A DNA stretch of 64,000 bases from positions 1 through 64,000 of the forward strand of contig CASFYV010000021.1 in assembly GCA_949298985.1 (NCBI GenBank), in the 5' to 3' direction. The notes beneath the pieces were generated by a model. It was given only the letters and a program-made list of their open reading frames with translations, was not told where the DNA came from and ran no database searches. The stretch's first letter is position 1; the number at the start of each line of letters is the position of its first letter. The stretch comes from an uncultured bacterium. GTDB taxonomy: Bacteria; Cyanobacteriota; Vampirovibrionia; Gastranaerophilales; Gastranaerophilaceae. The translations under genes were made by a program, and so were the position numbers. This document shows, one piece after another, positions 34,397 through 42,415 of the stretch.

Positions 34397-36751
34397 TTAT
34401 TTTAATAATTCAGCTTCATTTGCATAAGTTTTTCCAGTTTTTTCTTTTAATTTTGCTAAAGCTTCTTGTTTTGAGCTTGCAGTAACATTTTCATTAGTAC
34501 AATCATCACTTGCTGTATATATTGTATAACCACTATTGTTACCAACTTCTTGAATTAAAGCTTTACCATTACCGGAAACTTTTACTTTTTTAACTTTTGC
34601 ATTGTCAACTCTGTCACAATCATCAATTGAAGCAGGTAATTTCATTGTTTTTGGAAGGTCACCTCCATTTAATAATGCTTGATAAGTTTTTTCATTAAAT
34701 GTACCGTCTTCATTATAACTTAAAGCTTTTTTAAGTCTTCTAATAGCACCATCTTTACCAAACATTCCATATTCTTCTTCAAGACAAGGATAAAATGCTT
34801 TTACAATTCCCATCCAAGTATCTCCACCTTGACGATTATATGTATATGTTGTATCAGTATATTTTGCTTCGATATTTGCATTACAATCTTCGCAAGGTTC
34901 TGTTACTGTTTCTTTTACAGGTTTTTTAAATTCCGGAGTATGATATTTCATCATTCTACATTCTTCAGGATTTAATTTAGAACCAATACCTGCCATATCT
35001 CTTAAAGCTTGTTGATAATGTACGTGCCAATCTGCACCATATTGTTTATAATATGTATCTGCTAATTTATGAATTGCTTTTACTTTTTCTGGATTTGTAT
35101 AATTTTGAGCAATATATTCTTTGTATTTTTCTACATTTGTATATTTTTCATCATTAATATCATAATCAGAGATTGACATACAAGATTTTTCATCTATTTC
35201 TTTACCAAATGCTAATGACATTAATACACCTGTTAATGCTCCAATTCCAGCCCCTGCTATAGTATCAAGGATTCTTGTATCTAATAAAACTTCTTGTGAA
35301 ACTTTAATACCAACTTTTCCACCCGCTAATTCTTGTATTTCAGGAGTATCTCCCATTGACTTTATACTTTCAATTATAGAAGATGCTAATTCGCTACTAT
35401 CTACAGGTATTAAAACATTTTGACTTACATGTAAACGTTTACTCAAAGCTAGACCTGTAATTGCACCTGTTAAGACTTCTGGCAATATACCTTTTACTGC
35501 TGTTTTTAAACTTCTATCTTTTTTCTGTTTTTCAATTTCACATAAATCCATTAATTTCTTAACTTCTTTTTCTGTAAAATCAATGCCAGTTGTTGATTTT
35601 AAGTGACGTTTTATATTTGTTAATTCTGCCATTTCATTATCACTTGAATAATTAACTTGATAATCGATACCAACTCTTGTCATTATGTCTTTTGATAATT
35701 GTGACAAATCATAATTTCCTTGAGCGTTAACTTTTGTTCCTAAATATGCTCTATTTAATTTTTCAAATAAATCATTTCCTAGTTCTTTTCTTAATTCTTC
35801 TCTAGAAATATTTGTAAGTTCAACTTGTCTATTTTCAATAGTATTTTTTCTTGCAAAAGCTTCTCTTTCAAGTTCTAAAGATTTAATTGCTTCTTTTTGA
35901 TATTTATCATCACCTTTATTTGCTTCTTTTAATTCTTTTGCTATTTTTTTAGATTTTTCTTGTTTAGTTAATTCCAATCTTGAACTTACTAGATTTTCTG
36001 CATCATCTTTAGCATAATCTTGTAATAATTCAAAAGCTTCTTTTGTATAAGATTTATCCCAAGCTTTTTTACCATCAGCTCCTTTTTCTTGTAATTCATC
36101 TTTTACAATTTCTACATATGCTTTATAGTTATCACCTTTTTCTTTTACAATATCGTCTTTTGCCATTATTGATTTTACTTTAGCATACATTGCTTTTAAA
36201 TTCTCAAATTCTTTTCCAATCTGAGTTGCTTCAGCTTGTGTTTCTAATAATTTTAAAATATCTTGTGTAAAATTATTCCATTTATCAGAATCTTTCAATT
36301 CTGCTTTTACATTTTTATAGATTTTTTCAACATCTTCTTTTGAATTGTATTCAGGGATTAAATTTAATACATATTCTACGTCTGATAATAATTGAGAATA
36401 TTCAGGATTTGTATATTCTGCTTTTAATTTTATCATTATCTCTTCTGCTGGAACTTTTGATTTTATGTATTTTTCTACAGATTCTGTTACTGAATTTTTA
36501 TTTCTTCTAACCTCTTTTTTAGATAATTCTACTGGAGTAGTAACTTTATTTTGATTTGATTTTTCTAAACCAAAAATTGCTTTTACGTCTTTCATTTCTG
36601 CTTCTGAAAAATTATAACTTTTAATTTTATCAGTAAAAACAGAAATTTCTTTTTCGGTATCAACGTTACCGGATTTATCGCCATCCTTTGATGAATCAAT
36701 TTCTACTGCTAATTTTTGAAGTTCTCCTAATTTAGTTAAATCAATTGTCAT
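34397..36751 (-). CDS. Large lineage-specific protein: EF-hand-like head, helical body, membrane segments, LysM-like tail
   Basis: 784 residues, family not recognised. Residues about 18-36 (D-S-S-K-D-G-D-K-S-G-N-V-D-T-E) look like an EF-hand/dockerin calcium loop. About 75-400 is charged helix. Two glycine-rich hydrophobic segments follow near 430 (V-L-T-G-A-I-T-G-L-A-L-S) and 505 (I-A-G-A-G-I-G-A-L-T-G-V-L). Near 650-720 there is a LysM-like unit (Q-G-G-D-T-W-M-G-I-V-K-A-F-Y ... G-D-L-P-K-T-M-K-L-P). A C-x2-C pair lies before it. AAGGAGT precedes the ATG, and the composite promoter at 36788-36820 drives it. The design suggests a membrane-associated protein that may contact peptidoglycan; that is inference. 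Confidence 0.65.
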   Translation of the reverse strand: MTIDLTKLGELQKLAVEIDSSKDGDKSGNVDTEKEISVFTDKIKSYNFSEAEMKDVKAIFGLEKSNQNKVTTPVELSKKEVRRNKNSVTESVEKYIKSKVPAEEIMIKLKAEYTNPEYSQLLSDVEYVLNLIPEYNSKEDVEKIYKNVKAELKDSDKWNNFTQDILKLLETQAEATQIGKEFENLKAMYAKVKSIMAKDDIVKEKGDNYKAYVEIVKDELQEKGADGKKAWDKSYTKEAFELLQDYAKDDAENLVSSRLELTKQEKSKKIAKELKEANKGDDKYQKEAIKSLELEREAFARKNTIENRQVELTNISREELRKELGNDLFEKLNRAYLGTKVNAQGNYDLSQLSKDIMTRVGIDYQVNYSSDNEMAELTNIKRHLKSTTGIDFTEKEVKKLMDLCEIEKQKKDRSLKTAVKGILPEVLTGAITGLALSKRLHVSQNVLIPVDSSELASSIIESIKSMGDTPEIQELAGGKVGIKVSQEVLLDTRILDTIAGAGIGALTGVLMSLAFGKEIDEKSCMSISDYDINDEKYTNVEKYKEYIAQNYTNPEKVKAIHKLADTYYKQYGADWHVHYQQALRDMAGIGSKLNPEECRMMKYHTPEFKKPVKETVTEPCEDCNANIEAKYTDTTYTYNRQGGDTWMGIVKAFYPCLEEEYGMFGKDGAIRRLKKALSYNEDGTFNEKTYQALLNGGDLPKTMKLPASIDDCDRVDNAKVKKVKVSGNGKALIQEVGNNSGYTIYTASDDCTNENVTASSKQEALAKLKEKTGKTYANEAELLK

Positions 36752-36787
36752 GATTATACTCCTTTTCCTCGTTTTTTACTCTCGTTA

Positions 36788-36820
36788 TTTATATAAAGTT
36801 TTTTAGCTTTTAAAAATTGC
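36788..36820 (-). promoter_or_regulatory. Composite lineage promoter of the 784-residue protein gene
   Basis: On the minus strand GCAATTTTT (36812-36820), 12 bases, ACTTTATATAAA (36788-36799), 36 bases before the ATG. Upstream is TGTAACAATTCTTAATAAAT, nearly matching the upstream boxes at 44010 and 56720. Confidence 0.7.
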
Positions 36821-36852
36821 GTCATTTATTAAGAATTGTTACAAAACATAAA

Positions 36853-36884
36853 AAATGCGACTGTTTTTGATATCAGTCGCATTT
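36853..36884 (-). terminator. Terminator after terminase, end of late operon
   Basis: AAATGCGACTG and CAGTCGCATTT form a perfect 11-bp stem with a 10-base loop, followed on the minus strand by T6. It lies nine bases past the terminase stop. Confidence 0.9.
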
Positions 36885-36892
36885 AACATCTC

Positions 36893-38194
36893 TTAAGCTC
36901 TTAATTTCCAATAATATTCAACTAAGTAACTTATTGCATCAAAAGGATGTTCCAAAAATTTAAAATCTCGATTTGTTTTTATTTGATTATGAGTTGGAAC
37001 ATTTACTATACTTGTCCCTTCTTTAAAAGACAAATTATAAATATTATACAAAATCCATTTACACTTCCTTGGATCTATAAATAAATGTCTTTCGTTATTT
37101 GAATTTTTAACTCGAGCATTAAAAGCCGAAATTCTACTTAATATTGGAGGATTATAATCTCTTAATTTAAATTTTACTTTATCATAACCATAATTATATA
37201 AAGCTTTTTTTATAATTGCGTAATTTGTATATTCACTTTGAGTGCTTCTATTATCGCCTGAAGCATCACCATTAATTATAATATCGGATTTGTGTTTTGG
37301 ATATCTTTTTATAAATTCTTCAATACATTGTTGAGTAGAAGTATTTTCAATAACGATTTCATCAAAAAAGTATACATTATCTTCATCTTTATGAGCTAAA
37401 GCCCAACACATTGGATCTACATTAAAATCACAAGTTAAATGAAGAGTTAAATTAGGGTTGTATTTTAGTTTAAGCTTATTTTCATCACTAAACCCTTTTA
37501 CAACAAGCCCTGAAGAATAATCTCCAAATTCTCCTAAAACATTTATTTTATAATACTCTTCATCAAAGCTTTCTTTCATTGATTCTATAAAATGTGGTGG
37601 TAAATGTATATTATTTGTTGTCGGAGCAATAATCAGCCTATAATTTTCTTTAGCGTGTTCTACAAATCGTTGCCAAATCCAGCCTTTTTCTGCTTGGGGG
37701 TTTGTATGCCCAAAAAGACGATACCTAAAATCAACCCAATTTTTACCTCTATAAGTATTTCTTAACCTTCCTAATAATTGTTTAAAAGATGAATCAGAAA
37801 TTTGTGAAGCTTCTTCTATTTCTGCCCAATGTAAATTTAGAGATTTAAATTTCTCAGGATCTTCTAATGATGAAAATAATATTTCGGAACCATTTGAAAA
37901 CTTTATTATTTTATCTACTTTATTGTATGTATAATCTTTATCTTCCTTATAACCAAAATTTTCTAAATGATCCAAATAAGCAACAAGGGTTGTTTTTCTA
38001 ACCAGTTCATATTCTTTTGCACCAACTAAACCTCTTGATCCCGGATATTTCTTAGCTAGTAAAATTCCTAAAAGAGAACCACACCAAGTTTTTCCACTTC
38101 CATAACCACCTTGATATATTGCAACATCCAAAGACTGCGAATGAGGAATCTCTATAAATTCTTTTTGTTTATCTAACAACTTATATTTTACCAT
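36893..38194 (-). CDS. Phage terminase large subunit
   Basis: 433 residues. The ATPase has Walker A G-G-Y-G-S-G-K-T (about 29-36), Walker B-like L-H-W-A-E-I-E-E-A-S (about 125), and the RNase H-like nuclease has its three acidic sites: T-C-D-F-N-V-D, I-N-G-D-A-S-G and H-P-F-D-A-I-S. It packages DNA into the prohead through the portal. It is the last gene of the cassette, downstream of fibres, as in T7-like phages rather than P22-like ones. All catalytic residues are present. Confidence 0.95.
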   Translation of the reverse strand: MVKYKLLDKQKEFIEIPHSQSLDVAIYQGGYGSGKTWCGSLLGILLAKKYPGSRGLVGAKEYELVRKTTLVAYLDHLENFGYKEDKDYTYNKVDKIIKFSNGSEILFSSLEDPEKFKSLNLHWAEIEEASQISDSSFKQLLGRLRNTYRGKNWVDFRYRLFGHTNPQAEKGWIWQRFVEHAKENYRLIIAPTTNNIHLPPHFIESMKESFDEEYYKINVLGEFGDYSSGLVVKGFSDENKLKLKYNPNLTLHLTCDFNVDPMCWALAHKDEDNVYFFDEIVIENTSTQQCIEEFIKRYPKHKSDIIINGDASGDNRSTQSEYTNYAIIKKALYNYGYDKVKFKLRDYNPPILSRISAFNARVKNSNNERHLFIDPRKCKWILYNIYNLSFKEGTSIVNVPTHNQIKTNRDFKFLEHPFDAISYLVEYYWKLRA

Positions 38195-38198
38195 TAGT

Positions 38199-38657
38199 TC
38201 AATCCTCCCAATGACAAAATCGTTGAAAGAAATTTACAGAATGTTTCATGAAAAATCGTTTCAAAGCATTTACTCCACTTGCTTCTAAAAGAGCATTAAA
38301 AACTTCAGTTGAAAATTTTCTATCATCATCAATATAATTATGATTTTCACATAAAACATCATGTATAAGAGCAGAAATTAAAAATCTGTTATCAGTATTT
38401 GAACCAATTACTCGCCAAAATAACCTTGGAATGGTTGCTCCGTCATAACAATATCCTTTAGGAATTTCAAAATTATATGTCTTATTTTTTCTATTATCAA
38501 CAAGACGAACTTTTAAGTTTTTTTTATTAATAAAGGGGTATTTTTCAATAGATTTTCTATCCTCTTTAGGCATAGAAGGAATATAATATCTTATACAGAC
38601 ACAAGGTATATCATCAAAAAATATCCCAACTTTTTCGTTAGAATACCATTCTTTCAT
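38199..38657 (-). CDS. DUF1353 phage protein
   Basis: 152 residues. The motifs G-Y-C-Y-D-G-A-T-I-P-R-L-F-W and S-A-L-I-H-D-V-L-C identify DUF1353, a small family found near phage lysis or tail genes; the conserved His-Asp suggests a metal site. The function is not established. It lies four bases upstream of the terminase gene. Confidence 0.8.
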   Translation of the reverse strand: MKEWYSNEKVGIFFDDIPCVCIRYYIPSMPKEDRKSIEKYPFINKKNLKVRLVDNRKNKTYNFEIPKGYCYDGATIPRLFWRVIGSNTDNRFLISALIHDVLCENHNYIDDDRKFSTEVFNALLEASGVNALKRFFMKHSVNFFQRFCHWED

Positions 38658-38672
38658 ACCAATCTCCTATTT

Positions 38673-39044
38673 TTACGGTCCTGAAACTTTTTTAGGATAA
38701 ACAATTATTTGATTCAAATCCCCATAACTAGAATTTTTTACAAACAAAGTATTTTCTGTATTTGTCTCTTTTTCAACAACTTTTATTCCATAATAATATA
38801 TTTCATAAGGCTTATTATCAGGGACTTTGAGTAAATCAGTAAATTCCGGAGTCAAAAAGAAACTTACTGAATCAACATTACTCGCTATAATTTTTAATTC
38901 ATTCCCTACTAAATTTCGTTTTTTATCCTGAATTGCAAAATAAACTTCATATGAATTTGTATTATCTATTCCATTAATTATAATTTCACCACTGTCTCCT
39001 TGATAAAGCGAAATTGTTCCATTTTCATCTATTTCAATACTCAT
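38673..39044 (-). CDS. Phage structural protein, BppU-like beta domain (hypothetical)
   Basis: 123 residues, all-beta in appearance: S-L-Y-Q-G-D-S-G-E-I-I-I-N-G near the start, then I-Q-D-K-K-R-N and Y-G-I-K-V-V-E-K-E-T-N. The opening Q-G-D-S-G-E is common in small baseplate/fibre-associated domains of gut phages. I cannot name a family with certainty. AGAGG precedes the start, and its position between fibre and terminase genes supports a late structural or accessory role. Confidence 0.6.
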   Translation of the reverse strand: MSIEIDENGTISLYQGDSGEIIINGIDNTNSYEVYFAIQDKKRNLVGNELKIIASNVDSVSFFLTPEFTDLLKVPDNKPYEIYYYGIKVVEKETNTENTLFVKNSSYGDLNQIIVYPKKVSGP

Positions 39045-39060
39045 AAAAACCTCTTTTTAC

Positions 39061-40479
39061 TTATACGTAACCTACACATTTCCATTGACATATATTTTGA
39101 CTGGAAGACCCTATATATATTGTGGCAGAATTATTTGTAATCGGATAAAAATGACAATTATATGAGTAATTTGCAGCACTAGAATATCGTCCTGTCACAA
39201 AACCTATATAATTCATATCTTTATAAGCTTTTAATAATTCTATAGTAAAAATATTGGCTACCTGAATTATTCCACCTTGCTCACACCAATTATCAGACCA
39301 AATCCTGTACCAACTAGTTTCATTAGCATAAGTTTCCACAATATATGGTTTTGTATCATTTGAGTGATCTAAATTAAGTTTTCCTTGCAGACTACTAGCC
39401 CACTCACTCCAGTCCATTTCAGATTCATTTATTGAAGTAGTCGCAACAACTACAAAATAACGTAAAAGCAAGCTCTGTTTTATCTCTGACAAATCAGCTA
39501 TTACACCTGATTTTAAAGCATCTTTACTTATACCAACAGCCCCTCCATAAGTTACTTGACTACCAGTACCTGGTAAATTAACTTGGCTAACAAACCCTGC
39601 CTGCGACCAATTATTATAATTAGGTGCAAAACCTAATGAAAACTCTTCTGTTCCATTAGTAAACCCTATACTTAACCCATTACCTACTACAGGAGCTTCA
39701 TCTTTTAGAATATTATACTCATTCTTCTTCATAGGAACTTTAAATTTCAAATTAGTTTCATCAACCGCAAACTTCAAACACTCGCCATAATAATCAATAT
39801 CTGATTGATACTCTGAATATGTACAAGTGTTAAGTTTTTTACTTATTAACCATTCTTCATAAAATATTGAAAATTGTGATTTAGTATACTCAGCCCCATC
39901 GCAAGGTAAAAAACCCTCTGGAACATACGTTGCAGAACAAAAAACAGGTAATATTGTTCCTACCGGAAGATTTGTCCCAACCTCTGCCGCAAGATTTTTT
40001 ATTACAGTCTGCCCAACTTCATTTATATTAGATAAATTTATATCTAGAAAATTTCCATTCACACTATCAACAATTTCTTGAGCCTCATCAACAGCAGCCT
40101 TTGCCAGAATTACCTGTTCTTTTGCTAATTCAACTTGTTCAGAAGCTTTTGTTTCAGCTAAAATCACTTGTTGTTTTGCCAAATCAACCTGTTCCTTTGC
40201 CAAATTTACTTGTTCTTTTGCAACTAAAATTTCAGATTGCATTTCATTTTTAGCATTCGTCGTTATGCTTTCGACATTTTTTTTTATATTTTGAGCATAA
40301 TATTTTGCAGAATAATCTTCATTATTAACTAATGAATCTGAAATAGCCCATTTTTTTGCTAAAGTTGAATAATATAAAGTTAAATCTTTTTCTACATTTA
40401 TTTTACTAGAATTATTTTTACTAAAAACCTCTATCTTTATTGGAGTCTCATTAGATGAAGTAGTTATTTCTTTCCCCAT
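39061..40479 (-). CDS. Tail fibre with coiled-coil stalk, collar domain and receptor-type tip
   Basis: 472 residues from the ATG at 40479 (GGGGGA upstream). An N-terminal beta segment is followed by a coiled coil made of repeats of A-K-E-Q-V-D-L (about 80-135), then a phage tail-collar segment (G-T-I-L-P-V-F, G-F-L-P-C-D-G-A-E-Y, near 175-200). The last 90 residues (N-E-T-S-W-Y, C-E-Q-G-G-I-I, N-Y-I-G-F) match the end of the neighbouring protein at 40967. This is the probable main receptor-binding fibre. Confidence 0.85.
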   Translation of the reverse strand: MGKEITTSSNETPIKIEVFSKNNSSKINVEKDLTLYYSTLAKKWAISDSLVNNEDYSAKYYAQNIKKNVESITTNAKNEMQSEILVAKEQVNLAKEQVDLAKQQVILAETKASEQVELAKEQVILAKAAVDEAQEIVDSVNGNFLDINLSNINEVGQTVIKNLAAEVGTNLPVGTILPVFCSATYVPEGFLPCDGAEYTKSQFSIFYEEWLISKKLNTCTYSEYQSDIDYYGECLKFAVDETNLKFKVPMKKNEYNILKDEAPVVGNGLSIGFTNGTEEFSLGFAPNYNNWSQAGFVSQVNLPGTGSQVTYGGAVGISKDALKSGVIADLSEIKQSLLLRYFVVVATTSINESEMDWSEWASSLQGKLNLDHSNDTKPYIVETYANETSWYRIWSDNWCEQGGIIQVANIFTIELLKAYKDMNYIGFVTGRYSSAANYSYNCHFYPITNNSATIYIGSSSQNICQWKCVGYV

Positions 40480-40480
40480 A

Positions 40481-40957
40481 TTATCCCCCAAAATCCATTA
40501 CTGTTCTATTCAGACATTCTCCTATAAATTCTAATGTTGCATTTTTCCTTTCTTGTAGTGAAATCATATATTCTTCACTAATTTCTTGAGTAAAATCAGG
40601 TTGTAAATAAGTTATAATTTCAACAACTTGACCTAATTCTAACCCAGCTTTTATTTGTAATAATAAATCTGATAAAAAATCTTTTTTAGAACCATCTTTC
40701 ATATTCACTTTTCTTCTTATCCAACCTAAAGATGTCTTAAAAAATTCTTGCTCAAAAAGTACCTTCCTAGCATTTATAAGTTCATTGTCATAATTAGGAT
40801 TAATAATAGGATTACCATTTTCCATTATTTCATTATCTAAAAGTGCAAAAATAGCATTTTCAGTTTCTTCTATTTTTAAGCCTTGTTTATGGTTGTATTT
40901 AACTATAAAATCAGCTCTTTCTATATCATTACAAGGTTTATTTAATTTATAACTCAT
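40481..40957 (-). CDS. Phage tail-associated hypothetical protein, 158 residues
   Basis: It begins M-S-Y-K-L-N-K-P-C, then A-D-F-I-V-K-Y-N-H-K-Q-G-L and E-E-T-E-N-A-I-F-A-L. This pattern is familiar from uncharacterised gut-phage and prophage proteins encoded next to tail fibres. It is polar, mostly helical, without membrane segments. It sits between two fibre genes, one base from the next start, so an assembly-chaperone role is plausible but unproven. Confidence 0.65.
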   Translation of the reverse strand: MSYKLNKPCNDIERADFIVKYNHKQGLKIEETENAIFALLDNEIMENGNPIINPNYDNELINARKVLFEQEFFKTSLGWIRRKVNMKDGSKKDFLSDLLLQIKAGLELGQVVEIITYLQPDFTQEISEEYMISLQERKNATLEFIGECLNRTVMDFGG

Positions 40958-40966
40958 AGCTCCTCC

Positions 40967-41518
40967 TTAATATCCACAAGCATACCAATTTTCAACAACA
41001 CCACCATTACTCTTGGTCTGGGCTGAACTTTCTGTTTTTGACACAAATCCCATCCAATAAGCTGCAACACCTCCAGAACTCCAAAATCCATAATTTTTAA
41101 AAATACAATAATTTGCATTTGAAAATTTTTTTAAAAATTGCAATACATATGTATTTTCTCTGCTAGAATTTATTATTCCACCTTGTTCTAACCAAACACG
41201 ATTTTTCTTCTCTTTATCAGAAAAATATTCTTTATACCAAGAAGTCTCATTTTTATACAACGTAATATAAAGTCCACTTTCTTCAAAACTAGTACTAATT
41301 TCTTCTAATGTTGTATTTATATTTTCCAAATTTTCATTAGTTTCCTCATTAAATTGAGAAATAGAATTATTTATACTCACTATATTTGAATTAATACTTG
41401 CAATATCCGTAATATGATTATCAGATTCAGAGGATATTCTATCATCCAGATATTGAAAATTATCATTCAATGTTTTTGAAGAAGCTAATGAACCGTATTC
41501 AATATTAATTAAAGCCAT
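40967..41518 (-). CDS. Short tail fibre/spike with receptor-type tip paralogous to the long fibre
   Basis: 183 residues. The first 90 are a short N-terminal head (A-L-I-N-I-E-Y-G-S-L-A-S-S) and a coiled coil. The last 90 carry the same tip as the fibre at 39061: N-E-T-S-W-Y, W-L-E-Q-G-G-I-I, L-Q-F-L-K-K-F, N-Y-C-I-F, W-Y-A-C-G-Y. The two tips differ widely outside these anchors. It is probably a second receptor-binding protein sharing a domain fold. It overlaps the downstream neighbour at 41518 by one base. Confidence 0.75.
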   Translation of the reverse strand: MALINIEYGSLASSKTLNDNFQYLDDRISSESDNHITDIASINSNIVSINNSISQFNEETNENLENINTTLEEISTSFEESGLYITLYKNETSWYKEYFSDKEKKNRVWLEQGGIINSSRENTYVLQFLKKFSNANYCIFKNYGFWSSGGVAAYWMGFVSKTESSAQTKSNGGVVENWYACGY

Positions 41519-41760
41519 TATATTCCCCTTTCATTTATTAAAGTATCGTATATTTTATCAACTTTTTTGTTAATATCAATTAATTGTTCTTTCATATTTC
41601 CAAATTCAGATTTAGTAATATAAACCTGTGCAACTTCGCCCAAAATTTCTCTATGTTTCTGCTCAAGTTTTTCAGGAGTTACAAACAAATTATATTGAAA
41701 GATTATTGCAAAACTCATTACAATCACAGGAATATATTTATAAAAAATAAATTTATCCAT
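41518..41760 (-). CDS. Small single-membrane-span phage protein, holin-like or virion anchor
   Basis: 80 residues: one hydrophobic helix (about 7-26, Y-I-P-V-I-V-M-S-F-A-I-I-F) and then a helical, charged tail with heptad pattern (M-K-E-Q-L-I-D-I-N-K-K-V-D-K-I-Y). The layout fits small lysis-associated proteins of the XhlA/holin-accessory kind or spanin-like proteins, but no family is certain. Its place among late genes supports a lysis role. Confidence 0.55.
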   Translation of the reverse strand: MDKFIFYKYIPVIVMSFAIIFQYNLFVTPEKLEQKHREILGEVAQVYITKSEFGNMKEQLIDINKKVDKIYDTLINERGI

Positions 41761-41774
41761 AATAAAACCCTCTT

Positions 41775-42398
41775 CTAAAGTTTTGATCCAAATAAATTTA
41801 CCAACTTACCTAAAATATTCACTAACTGTCCAGACGAAGCTAAAGTATTAGAAACATTAGTACCTGAACCATAATTAGTTGTTGTAGTTGCATTGCCGGC
41901 ACTTGTTTGAAGAGATTGGTCTTGCATATCGGAAATAACACCATAGCCTTGTAAATATGCATTTAACAAATTATTTAACATACTTGCACTATTATTTTGT
42001 GATTCTGACAATAATTCATCAACATATGAAGAAATTGAATTTGTTGCACTATCTGATAAATTTTTATATAAATCTGTTGCTTGAGAAGAACGAACCATAT
42101 TTCTATTAGATAAAGGATTAATAATATTATTCTCAAGATTTTTCTGCGTTTCGCTAGCAAGAATATTTGAAAAACTATTTAATTTAGCTTGATTAGTTGT
42201 TGAATTTAAATTTGGATTTAAATAATCATTCAACATAGACTCCATATTTTTATTAACAAAATTGTATATAGTATCAAATGCAGATCCTTGTACGAAAGAA
42301 GTTGTAGTTCCTGAATTATTAGTTGTTGCATTTGCATAAGGATTTGATGTTGTCGTATTTCCATAAACTTTAGAAGTCGTTTGTGAACTTTTTCCCAT
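41775..42398 (-). CDS. Ser/Thr/Asn-rich phage structural protein (possible ejection protein)
   Basis: 207 residues. The head M-G-K-S-S-Q-T-T-S-K-V-Y-G-N-T-T-T is low-complexity. The centre is helical (residues about 40-160, N-K-N-M-E-S-M-L-N-D-Y-L), and the tail returns to Ser/Thr/Gly before a hydrophobic end L-V-N-I-L-G-K-L-V-N-L-F-G-S. By position after the tail-hub gene it could be an internal/ejection or needle protein, as in P22-like phages. The assignment is by position and composition only. Confidence 0.55.
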   Translation of the reverse strand: MGKSSQTTSKVYGNTTTSNPYANATTNNSGTTTSFVQGSAFDTIYNFVNKNMESMLNDYLNPNLNSTTNQAKLNSFSNILASETQKNLENNIINPLSNRNMVRSSQATDLYKNLSDSATNSISSYVDELLSESQNNSASMLNNLLNAYLQGYGVISDMQDQSLQTSAGNATTTTNYGSGTNVSNTLASSGQLVNILGKLVNLFGSKL

Positions 42399-42415
42399 TT
42401 TTATATCCTTTCTTT

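Noticed and set aside
41136-41146. Another copy of the GCAATTTTT promoter block (minus strand, within the short fibre gene)
   Set aside because: It lies inside coding sequence, has no ACTTTATATATA block 12 bases on, and faces no start codon.
39061-41518. A diversity-generating retroelement targeting the fibre tips
   Set aside because: No reverse transcriptase is encoded in the window and I saw no template repeat near either tip. Domain sharing explains the similarity.
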